Position numbers and translations under genes: made by a program. DNA of 64,000 nucleotides, taken from contig SWBL01000037.1 in NCBI GenBank assembly GCA_024195585.1, forward strand, positions 1 to 64,000. Direction: 5' to 3'. Of the stretch, positions 1-9,600 are shown piece after piece. This DNA is from Aureobasidium sp. EXF-3400 (lineage: Eukaryota; Ascomycota; Dothideomycetes; Dothideales; Saccotheciaceae). Within the stretch, counting starts at the first letter, position 1, and each line of letters opens with the position of its first letter. The notes beneath the pieces are model-generated. The model ran no database searches, had not been told where the DNA came from, and saw only the letters and a list, made by a program, of their open reading frames with translations.

Positions 1-1
1 A

Positions 2-888
2 GAGGGTATCGCCTACGGAAAGGGTGGTTCCATGCACATGTTCACCAAGGGCTTCTACGGCGGTAACGGTATCGTCGGTGCTCAGGTCCCCGTCGGTGCT
101 GGTCTCGCCTTCGCCGACCACTACCAGGGCAAGAAGAACGTCTCCATCGCCCTCTACGGTGATGGTGCTTCCAACCAGGGTCAGGTCTTCGAGGCCTACA
201 ACATGGCCAAGCTCTGGAACCTCCCCGTCATCTTTGCTTGCGAGAGTAAGTTACACCATTTACGCGCCTATGTCGAAACAACGAGTCCCTAACTTTTGAC
301 CTTTCTAGACAACAAGTACGGTATGGGTACCGCTGCCAACCGCTCGTCTGCCATCACCGAGTACTACAAGCGTGGTCAGTACATCCCTGGTCTCAAGATC
401 AACGGTATGGACGTTCTTGCCTGCAAGCAGGCCGTCGCATTCGGCAAGCAGTGGGCCGCCGAGGGCAAGGGTCCTCTCGTCTACGAGTTCGTCACCTACA
501 GATACGGAGGTCACTCCATGTCCGACCCCGGTACCACCTACAGAGTGAGTTTTCCCCCATCTCCATCTCTACCTTCTTTGGCCCTTCTTACTAACACGAA
601 AAAACACAGACCCGTGAGGAGATCCAGCGCATGCGCAGCACCCAAGACCCCATCGCCGGCCTCAAGCAAAAGATCCTCGACTGGGAAGTCGCCACCGAGT
701 CGGAGCTCAAGAGCATCGACAAGCAAGCACGCGAGAGCGTCGACGCCGAGGTCAAGGAGGCCGAGGCCATGCCCGCCCCCGACGCCACCCCCAAGATTCT
801 GTTCGAGGACATTTACGTCCGTGGCTCTGAGCCCGAGTACCTTCGTGGCCGTATTCCCGAGGAGAACTACTACTACGAGAAGAACTAA
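2..888 (+). CDS. PDA1: Pyruvate dehydrogenase E1 component subunit alpha, 3' part (5' end outside window)
   Basis: Mitochondrial matrix enzyme; with the beta subunit it forms the thiamine-diphosphate-dependent E1 that decarboxylates pyruvate in the pyruvate dehydrogenase complex. Exons 2-245, 309-544 and 610-888; introns 246-308 (GTAAGT..TAG) and 545-609 (GTGAGT..CAG) restore one continuous frame. The frame opens at base 2 inside the protein, so the N-terminus and mitochondrial presequence are missing. Visible motifs are the ThDP/Mg motif beginning GDGASNQG, followed by the family's typical [12 protein letters not shown]; the phosphorylation-loop motif [18 protein letters not shown], whose serine is the regulatory kinase site in the family; and an ending ENYYYEKN. 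Identity is essentially certain from family resemblance. Only this C-terminal part (about 261 codons) can be judged; it shows no frameshift. Confidence 0.96.
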
Positions 889-1573
889 GCTAGTTCTTTG
901 CTTGTAGAGTGAGTTCTTTTGAGGGACAGGTGTTGTAATTTTTTAAGAGGGGAGTAAAAGGGCGGGATGCATAGCAAAAGAGTGGTGTGAAAACATTGGC
1001 TCTTTTTGATTTCTTTTAAACCCCAACCATCTCAAATACCATGGAAGCATTTTTTTCTTGTTCAACAAAACAACTCTTCTGCTTATTCTCTTGTGCATTG
1101 TCCTCCTTTCAACTCAACAGATGCTATCTCTGAACTGCCAGCAACTTGATGATTTCAACGCGGTCAGAGGCGGGTGCATTTGCTCTCAAAATCGGCAGTT
1201 CGAGAGGTTTCTCCTCGAAAACAGAAGGCAGGACGATCAGGGGATTCTGGTCGCTGGTTACTGATATCTAGATGCTCTTTCGCTGGCAACCTGTCTTTCC
1301 CAAGCAAAGGATAGAATTGAAGTATCTGCTTGTGTATAATTGAAAGCAAGTAACAAACAATAGATCACGAACAGTAAGGTTGACAGAAAGATGTTGACAG
1401 AAAAGCAGACAGGAGGGAAATATACACAGAAAGCAAGATAACCACTTAGTAGACAGAAAACAGTATCAACGTTTTTGTAAGATTCTTTTATTTTTGTACA
1501 AGAGAGAGAGAGGCACGCCTCTTCGTCTCTATACTGCATTTTCTCAATATCTTTTCCTTCTCGCAGCAAACAT
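889..1573. other. Convergent 3' intergenic stretch
   Basis: Gap between the tail-to-tail genes for E1-alpha (plus) and SRP72 (minus). It is A/T-rich and should hold the two 3' UTRs and poly(A) sites. A 68-codon frame at 1058-1264 starts with a hydrophobic run, but has no supporting splice or start context and is not called. No other feature seen. Confidence 0.6.
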
Positions 1574-3660
1574 CTACCACTTCCCACCCTTGCCCTTCTT
1601 CTTACTCTTCTTATTCGCACTCTTAGCTTCCACAACCTGAGCAGCAGGTGTACTAGCCCCACTCCCAGCACCACTATCCTCAGCCACAGCTCCTCCCTGC
1701 ATAAACATAGCTTGTCTAGCTTTAGCTTTCTTGCCTTTAGGTCTGTAAGAACTTCTATCCTTGATAGGCAACCATCTCTCTGGATCCAGTTTCTTGGCGG
1801 GATCAAAGTCCTTTGGCGTTTTGCTCTTTTTCAGTTTCTTGGGTTTGGGTTTTGTGGCGGGTGTGAAATCGGAAGGTGCAGGGCGCTTTGTGGATGTGCT
1901 GGCGATGGTGGGAGTGGATTTTGCTACGCCGGCGGCTTCGAGAGCAGACACGTCGATGTTGCTTACAAGGCGGTCTAGCGGTGTCAAAGCTGATAGCTTC
2001 TCTGCATCGATGGCTGAAGGGTTTGCGCGTGCGAGTGCGGCTACAAGACCGGCGGATGCATAGCGGTCTGAAGAATCCTTCTCGTGCAAGAAAGTAAACA
2101 GCTCCGCAGCAAATTGCTGGTCAGCAGGTGCAGAGCTCTCGAGCAACGCGGCACCAGCGGATTTGTACAGATGGCCCAGTGCTCGTGACGAGATGGGTGG
2201 GTTGGAATGTTGACGCCAGTATCTTGCTGCTTTTGCCAACTCTGAACGGGCATGGCTTTGCTGACCGCGAGAGGCGTACAATGACACCAAAACACCGATC
2301 AAACCAGGAGCATAGCGCACGTCTTGTGCTGAAGCTTCTGAGGATGAAGACAAGCGAGCAAAGAAGTCTTCGAGCAGGGAGATTGCGGCAGCGGGGTTGG
2401 AGGCATGGATGTAGAGTTGCATGCACACGAGAAGCAGGCCAATGTCGTTGGGTCTACGTTCCAAGACGGGCAAAACAGACTTCAGGGCTTCCTTTCCAGC
2501 TTGATTGCGAGCGTGGGCGGCGGCGCCAAAGGCTGATAGAGAGATGGTGGCAGAGTCGAGAGTGGGTATTTGGGCGAGAGATGCAGTTGATCTGATAATG
2601 CCATCATATTTGTGAGTGAGCAGATCGAGAGTGTAGTTGTTCCTTTGGATGGCGGCGCTTTGGTAGGTGAAAGGCTTGTCAGGGAGGATGGTTGAGGGAG
2701 TCTTGTACAAGGTGCGGTGGGTCAGGTAGGGGTTGGTGGTTTCTGTCGAAGTGGCTGCTGTGTTTGTTTGAGCAACGAATTGGGTGGATGAGTCGTGGAA
2801 GGCGTGAACACTGCAGAACGAGTTAGTCTCTTGGTCACGAGCTTGTGGATGCAAGGCGCATACTCTTTGGAGTCGATGGTGGCAGCAAGAGCCTGTGCAT
2901 CGTCTAGCCTACCCTGGCGGATCAAGACATAGAGCTGCTGGATGGAAATGGGCACGATCTCGGCATCCTTCTCTTCTTGATCCATCTCCGAGGCTTCACA
3001 CAATTCCTTTGCTCTTCTCAGCAGAACCTCTGCCTGACCCAGCTCGTCACGCGCAATGCTTTGGCAAGCAGCGTTGTAGGCAGTCTCGAAGGCTTCCATG
3101 TCCTCTCTTGAAGGCTTCTGCGGCGCATCTGCAGATGCGCGGCCAGCCCATTCCAGTTGTGCGTGTGTAGCGCCTGTGTTGATGCGTAGATCCATGTCTT
3201 CGTTGTTGACTGATCCTCTTTGTGTCGAAAGCTTGCGGTATAGCTCGGCAGCCCGTTCAAAGTCCTGGTGTCTATAACTCTGTGTGCATGTTAGTTGCGC
3301 CCTCTCTTTCCACTCTTTTTACTCCTTGCAACATACAGCCTGAGCTTCAACGTGTCTCAATCCTCTGTCCGACTCGTTGGTGTCCTGTCTTGCGACCTCT
3401 GCAGCCTTTGCGGGTTGACCATTCTTGTACAGCGCATATGCATACTCCAACCGCGCTCTCTGCTTGATGTCTTCTCCGCCAGCCTCAACAGTAGCAATGG
3501 CATCTTGAAAGCGGTCCAGGTTCAACAGAGCGACAATCTTGACTTGTAGCGCTTGGAGGTCGTTCTTGGATTTGGCGAGGGTGGTTTCGCATGCGCTAAG
3601 GACCTGATCGTGGTCGGTGATGGAGGCTTGGCCCAGCAGCGAGGCTAATGTTGCTGCCAT
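1574..3660 (-). CDS. SRP72: Signal recognition particle subunit SRP72
   Basis: Component of the cytosolic signal recognition particle; with SRP68 it binds the 7SL-type RNA and helps target ribosomes to the ER. Exons (minus) 3660-3337, 3279-2864 and 2810-1574; introns 3336-3280 (GTATGT..CAG, 57 bp) and 2863-2811 (GTATGC..CAG with a CTAAC branch point, 53 bp). Joined product is 658 residues, usual for the family. I chose ATG 3660 (MAATLASLL) over the in-frame ATG 3756 because the extra 32 residues look like leader. The N-terminal two thirds are TPR-like helical repeats. Near residues 587-610 is the diagnostic SRP72 RNA-binding motif DPERWLPIKDRSSYR followed by a KGKKAKAR stretch, and the tail is very lysine-rich (KKSKKKGKGG). 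Identity is secure; intron borders are by eye. Confidence 0.93.
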
Positions 3661-3844
3661 TGTCGCTGTGTGTGTCGTGAGAGAAATATTATCTTTCACC
3701 ACTTGTCCAGTTGAACTGTCGCATGAGAGAGTCGCCCAGTTCGTGAGTCCCGCCATTGGTCAAAGCTCATTGCCATTTCCCCACATTTTGACTTTCGCTT
3801 CTTCAGCACCGAGCGAGGGAGTGACTTCCTATTTTGCAACTATA

Positions 3845-3948
3845 AAAATGCACAACTTTTCAGAGACGAAGCAGTGTCCGGAGTGAGACAGTTGACCGAC
3901 TAGGTCTCTCTGGAAAAACGCTTGATAGAGAACAAGATTGTGCATTCT
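3845..3948. repeat. Short inverted-repeat (MITE-like) element A
   Basis: About 104 bp bounded by opposed ends: AATGCACAAC at 3847-3856 on the left, and GATTGTGCATT at 3936-3946 on the right, which reads AATGCACAATC on the other strand. The left end with its TATA-AAAATGCACAA context closely matches the inverted right end of element C 440 bp away, so the ends belong to the same family. No coding capacity. Non-autonomous element or relic is an inference; a target-site duplication was not evident. Confidence 0.45.
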
Positions 3949-4078
3949 GATCGGTCAAGAATTGCAGGATCCCGGCGTGAGAGACATCAAACCTCAATTC
4001 ATCCACAACTCTACAAGGCTATCCCACCAAGTGCTGACTTCAACTTATCTCATGACGATTTGGAGCCACATTACTGTC

Positions 4079-4188
4079 CATAAAACACACGAATGTTTGG
4101 AAATCAGAGCAGCGCCCAGAGAGAGATGAAGTAGCAGGTCTCTCAGCGGACACTACTCGAATTCCAAAAGTATTGTGTATTTTTGTAG
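4079..4188. repeat. Short inverted-repeat (MITE-like) element B
   Basis: About 110 bp. The left end has AAAACACACGAATGTTTGGAA. The right end, read on the minus strand, has AAAATACACAATACTTTTGGAA. So the two ends are imperfect inverted copies, including the inner TTTGGAA. The inner part shares TCTCAGYGGACA with element C. Same family as elements A and C. Confidence 0.5.
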
Positions 4189-4278
4189 CATAAGAATATG
4201 CAGGTATGCCATTATGAGAGCACTCGAACTGGAACACAAACTCACGCTCCCACACCGGCGTGCAGCAATAATGCTGAT

Positions 4279-4392
4279 TATAAGAATGCACGAATGTTTC
4301 GAGATTATAGATGCATCGAGAAGAAGCTATCTCTGGTGAGGTTTCTCAGTGGACATCTCTTCTTTTTCAGAAAGTATTGTGCATTTCTATAG
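4279..4392. repeat. Short inverted-repeat (MITE-like) element C
   Basis: About 114 bp. Left end TATAAGAATGCACGAATGTTT; right end read on the minus strand TATAGAAATGCACAATACTTT. The ends are imperfect inverted copies over roughly 20 bp. Shares its inner TTCTCAGTGGACA segment and its right end (AAAGTATTGTG) with element B about 200 bp upstream, so B and C also form an imperfect direct repeat. Confidence 0.5.
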
Positions 4393-4496
4393 CGATATTT
4401 GTGGGAGGTCTCTACGTAGGGAGGTGTGTAAAGGGGAGAAGAAAGTCATCGTTGCTTAAGTAGCTATAGGTTTGATGCTCAATAGTAGGCTAGCAA

Positions 4497-4518
4497 ATGG
4501 CTATAGGCCTATAGCCAT
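4497..4518. repeat. Perfect 22-bp palindrome
   Basis: The sequence is two perfect 11-bp arms (ATGGCTATAGG and its complement) meeting without a spacer. Related AGCTATAG words occur at about 4471 and 4559, so the palindrome sits in a local cluster of the same hexamer. It could be a binding site for a dimeric protein or the centre of a fold-back element; the sequence alone does not decide. Confidence 0.7.
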
Positions 4519-4614
4519 AGCTCTGTCGTCGTAGTTGGACGCTGCTAGCGTACATAATTAGCTATAGCTTGCCTAGAGACATACGGTTTGACATACCTTG
4601 CTTTGCAATCTCAA

Positions 4615-4731
4615 CTACCAGAATGGCTTTCTGCTTACGGCTGGGACACGCACATACCGACCGGAGGGCCAGTCGATAGCACTTCCATCGCTAGGGATGG
4701 TTTCCAAGTTGATTTGACGACGTGCTGCCAT
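4615..4731 (-). CDS. Possible very short gene or first exon (38 codons)
   Basis: An ATG at 4731 sits in a good fungal start context: a CA-rich leader made of repeated ACAGACAAC units, then CACCATGG. It opens 38 codons ending at the TAG at 4617-4615. The peptide (starting MAARRQINLETIP and continuing with WPSGRYVRVPA) is not hydrophobic and matches nothing I recognise. Just after VRVPA lies GTAAGC, a plausible splice donor, so this may be a first exon whose partner I could not find. Evidence is only start context and composition. Confidence 0.25.
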   Translation of the reverse strand: MAARRQINLETIPSDGSAIDWPSGRYVRVPAVSRKPFW

Positions 4732-5251
4732 GGTGTGGTTGTCTGTTGTCTGTTGTCCTGAGATGCGTTACGACAAAGCGATATTTGCAAAGTGACAACT
4801 GTGGTATTGCAAAAAGCTAGGACCGTATGGCGCCTTCGTGACATTGGTCAGGTTACTGAAGGCCATTCGCGATGGTTCAGATCGACTAGGAAGGGACAAG
4901 TCCATGCACCATCTTCATTTGACCAGACGCCTTACTCTTCTTGTCCATCTCATCCACATCAAACCACCTCTCGGACGCAGTCACCTAAGAAGAATATGCT
5001 GACATGCCTCAGTCAGACCAACAAAGAGACGCAAAGGGTCTGCCTCTTACACATGAAGCGTGCCGTGCGTGCGTTGACCCGACACGGCCCGACGCATGAA
5101 GGGTGAGCTCTTTGAGCTGCCCGAGCCTCTTGATGAGGGACTCCCTCTTGACTCTCCCTGGTCTTAACTTGTATCGATATCTCAACTTTGATCACCATGA
5201 CATTGAGGCTGTCCTGATGGCCATCCGAGTCTATACGCACACGGGAGACCT

Positions 5252-6079
5252 TCAAGTCTTACCAGGTACATGGGTTTCGACGTTGATGCCCATCCACTGA
5301 CCAGAAAGCGCTTTGTCCAACCAAGGGACTTCGACACGATCTACGTTGTCTCGTACGTACTCCAGGAGAGGTGCAGCACCCGGCGCGTCGTCAAAAACAC
5401 CAACCACACCAGCCCGAGGGAGGCCCATCGCCGTCGCGATCGTACGTTCACACGAGGCGTCCAAGAGAACCAGACGTGTGCACTGTGCCTTGTTCTTCTG
5501 AGCGCATGAGGCTGTATAACACAACAAAGGCAGATGCGCATATACCAAATTATCCATTGGCTTCGGGAGAAACACAACGGCCAGACGTTTTGTGATCGCT
5601 TGCTCTACCTTGGCTTCCTTGACCGCGGTGGGCAGTGCTCCAGGTTTTGACAAAGTAGCCTCGTTCTCCAAATGGCGGCTCGTCGTGTTCAGACCAACAG
5701 TCAAGTACTTCAAGATTTCCGGCTCCAAAGGACGTTGTTCAGAAGCCGGGCTTGGTGTTTTCTCAGACGTCCTCTTGCGCTTCTTGGAATTTTTACCCGA
5801 GGATTTTACAGTATGCACAGCCCGATGTCTTCCAATTGGTTCCAAGAGACTGTGAAACATGAGATTTCAAAGTCAAAGCCAGTGTATAGTGCATGTCTTA
5901 CTTGTTCAGGAGACCGAGGACGATTTCAGTCTTGTCTTTGCTCAGCTCAGGTCTGTTTTGCATCAGCTTGCTTGCGCATCTATACATGATGATCAAAGAG
6001 ATACAAACATCAGTGGACTTCTGAAAGTCGTATCAGCCTTGATGACGGGTCTCCCAGGCTTCGCCTTAGTGCTGGCCAT
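5252..6079 (-). CDS. POP3: Ribonuclease P/MRP protein subunit POP3
   Basis: Protein subunit of nuclear RNase P and RNase MRP, which process tRNA 5' ends and pre-rRNA; the family has an L7Ae-like fold. Proposed exons (minus) 6079-6009, 5952-5902 and 5849-5252, giving 239 residues. Family hallmarks are the LLEPIGRHR stretch spanning the second splice, a basic linker (KKRKRTSEK), EILKYLTVGLNTTSRHLE, HLPLLCYTAS, and LPRAGVVGVFDDAPGAAPL near the C-terminus. Intron 2 (5901-5850, GTAAGA..CAG) is firm. Intron 1 (6008-5953) uses a less common GTTTGT donor; a 38-nt alternative with donor GTATCT also keeps frame but is very short. The 3' end is also uncertain: GTAAGA at the last codons could start another intron. 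Transcribed away from the deubiquitinase gene. Confidence 0.82.
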
Positions 6080-6643
6080 GTTGCGAAAGATTTTGGCTGA
6101 TGGATGAGAATGATTGATGCATTGGATGTTTGAGAGAGCAAGCAACTTTCTACCATGTTGTCTCGGCAAGAATTTCCGAATGAGCGTAAGCTTCGCTTAT
6201 ACCTGCCGCTATGCGGGCCAATGAGGTAATATTTTGAGCTTTGCAACTTCCACTTTGTGAAAGTCGCGTCTGCTGGACGAGGCCAGACTGAGATTGAGTC
6301 CAAAACCAAGGACATACTCAGGCATATTCGTCTAGAATACTGCAGGAAGACTGTCTGACGAGCTCAGTCAAGTACTATCTACTTGTAAAACCCACCGACC
6401 AGCGGCTTGAAGCACTGTGAGCTTATTCCCACGCGTCTTTCCAGATTGCGTTTTGGCGTTTGCTGCTTGGAGCCTTCTTCCGCCAGCGTGTCACAGCATC
6501 TCGCACGTCGACCTAATACCCGCTCACTATCACAAAGCTTGATTCATGCGCCTTTGCATGTCTCGCAGCCACATAGCATTTCAAACAGATTTATAGCTCT
6601 GGCCTATGACGCCGCTTGGTCAGCATTCATAAACTTGGTCACT
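6080..6643. promoter_or_regulatory. Divergent promoter region, POP3 / deubiquitinase
   Basis: 564 bp between the two head-to-head start codons. The part near 6500-6640 is C-rich and T-rich, like a fungal 5' leader. I see no recognisable element to name. An in-frame ATG at 6407 would lengthen the deubiquitinase by 79 residues. Confidence 0.5.
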
Positions 6644-9600
6644 ATGGACCATTCACCTATCTTACCAGCGGACAACACCGACCACAGCTTTTCACCTTCA
6701 TTGCTTCCTGGTAGAGATCACGTCGCCGATGCAGATGCTTCTCATTCACGCAAGCGACCTCGTCTAAGCGACGAGCCCGACTCTCCATCTTACACAAACG
6801 GAGCATCTTCCCACCTCTCTGATACTCAAATCACTTCGGGCACTGGAAGCCCGACTGTCCTCGGACTCCCCCAAGAGCAGTCCACTGACCCATCTGACAT
6901 CTCCATCATCATGGCTGGTAACGAGGTGGTCGCCGATGTACACCTCGGTAGCTTTCCGTTTCTGGCCGATCAAAACGAGACCCCTGAAAGCGCTGCCACC
7001 AAATTCGCGGAACACTGTCACCGCAAGACTGGTAAGTCTTTTTAACGACTTGATTTCCAATCCCTGCTGACACTGCTGAAAGCTCCTGATATCAGAGAGA
7101 TATACAGCCTCATCGAATGGCTCGATGGCCACTTGCGCGTCACCCACGACGAGTTCGATGCTGCTCTGAAGCATGACACAACCTCGTCCGCGATGTATGA
7201 TCTGTATTCAGACAACCCCGCTTTCTGGTATCAGATAGTGGCTTGCTTTCATGGACTGATCGGACGCTGGTAAGAATTCATTTGCTTTCTCTGCTCATCC
7301 ATCGTCTGACTTGATCTAGCTCTCTAAGCTTCGATGAGGGACTTACCTCAGGTGGAGCTTACGCTCTCTTTGAGGCTATACTCAATAGCCTGCTTAGGCT
7401 GGGTGAGAGGCTTTTACACACTGATGTAGCTATCCTGAAGCAGCGCGAAGCTCGCAGGGATTCGACAAGCTCTCCTACCTCCAACGATTCGCCGAAGCAT
7501 TCATTGCAATTCATCTTCTGGGTGACTACCTTCATAGAAATGGCTGTCCGCCCGAAAGAGTTTCTCGAACCCATGTCGTCGGCCTATCGCTTCAATGTCA
7601 AGTTTTTAGTCAAGAAGAGCATTGAGGACTTCCAACATTGTGCTATGAATGCTGTCCTCACACTCATCGAGCACATCGCCTCGAGGTCACATAACATCAT
7701 GTCGCCTTTCGCCACAGCATTTCCTTACATCAGCCTCTGTCACCATGTCCTGCTCTTCAATCCCAACAACGTTGGCGGCGAGCTCACCCTTTACTTCGGC
7801 AAGTCAACCAGGTTATTTGAACTTGTCTACACCATGACAATCCAGAATTTGCCTGTGCAACATCTCGATGACCATTCGCAAAACGTCATCGAGCACTTTC
7901 ACCAGTTCCTGGTGGATATGCTGCGCTCTCTGTATCGCACAGAGCATCTTTCTGCAGGCGCCATCTACGACATGATCATGAAAGAAACCATGGATCATCG
8001 GATCATGCGTCGAGAGTTGCTTGACTCTCCTCAGGAAAATGCCTCTTCTGCTTCAGATGAATGCGAGATCCACGACAGCATCAAAGTTTCTCTGGTCACA
8101 GAGGACGTGCTGGATGTAGCACTCCTCGCATGCTCCTTGAACTTCTTTGACGCCCTCATGCGAAGCAGCAGTATGGACCTGCGCAACCGCGCAACGGACC
8201 AGATGGGGGTTGTTGTCTGGGACACACACGCGAACAAGCAAAATTTCACACCAGGCTACCATCAGCTAGTGCAAGATTACACGGCCAGATTCATCTTGGC
8301 AAAGGACGTTCTGGGCTACCTTTGGGGACCTCAATCGCATGCGACATTAATCGGCAGAACTCTAGCTATGGTTGCGTTCATGGCCACCACAGGCAAGCTT
8401 ACCAAAGATATTGCAGACGCGGTCTGGAACGTGTCCTTCAACATTCAACAGCCGGATGAATCACAAAGCGCTATGAGGGTACTGCGGTGTCTTCCAAGAT
8501 ATCTGCCCTCTTTTGCTGAGAGATATTTCTGCAACAAATTCCGTGATCTTCCACTCTCACGATTCACCAGAGAAGCAGAAGAACTCTTCCGTGACCTCGT
8601 GACGGAGTTCTTGAGAACCACAACCAATGGCCAATACGAAGCAATCCAAATCTGCCTCCACTTGCTAGCCAGAGTCGAACATTCAGACATCCCATCTACA
8701 AAGCAGGATCAACTCTTGGTTGCTTTCGGACAACTCCTTTCGCGGATTCGATCTCCGCAAAACCCGCAGGAAAGCGTTCGTCTTGTCGAATCATGCGCTA
8801 CTACTATCGCATCGATGTCTGACGATGCCACCGGCTATGTGCTGGCATTGTCCTGCATCGTCAAGCAAGCGGGTTTCTCTGTTTCACCATCCGAAATTTG
8901 GTCGCGACTGCCGTTCTTTCGATGCGTCGATGAGCTGCTCAAGTATCTTGGAAGAGTAGAGACTGATGCGAAATCCTTTGTTCCTGGTGCATTGTGGTGT
9001 CGCTTGGACCTCATCACCTATGTTGTCGCAATCTCAGACCCAGGGGCTTTTGGGGGCCCTATCTTCGCGGCTGCGGAGAAGTCACTCTGGCAGCATGTCT
9101 TGGGCGAACATGCCTTGACACCACACCTACGCGACGTGGGTTGGCGTTTCTTCGTCAACTCTTTCCAATCCAATCAGCCGGAGCTCCAAGCGTTTCACAA
9201 CCGATTCATCAATCAACACCTCCCTGACATCTCACCTGACCTTGCGACACCTCAAACCATCAACTTTTTCAAGGTTCAGTACGCACTTCACGAGTCCGAT
9301 CACACTGAGCTATTGCCTCTCGGTGAGGAACTGATTAGGTTCACGCTCGAAGTGCCATCGGACAAGATTGCGCATGACTTCAAGGTGCTGCTTATGGAAA
9401 GTCTGTTCAAGGGCAAGGCGGTCAAGCACCCTGACCTGGCCGTTGACAATCAGATTTTGGTAGTCAGGAAGTTTGTTGCACAAATGAATCAACAAGGGGT
9501 CTCTGCAACGAGGGCTGCGGAGATGATACTAGTCATCTTGGCCGAGTCAATCCGGTTTCAAGAACTCCTTGAACGTTCAGACCAGGTCGCCTCTTGCGAA

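Larger units (their letters stand above)
3661..5251. other. Gene-poor stretch with small repeats
   Basis: 1.6 kb between SRP72 and POP3 without an ordinary gene. It holds three short inverted-repeat elements (3845-4392), a perfect 22-bp palindrome (4497-4518) surrounded by CTATAG-containing copies, and one possible very short gene on the minus strand (4731-4615), each listed separately. The 4750-5250 part shows nothing I can support. Confidence 0.6.

Noticed and set aside
1058..1264. 68-codon plus-strand frame with hydrophobic start, like a secreted peptide
   Set aside because: Lies in the 3' region between convergent genes, has no leader context or splice signals, and the sequence after the hydrophobic run looks random.
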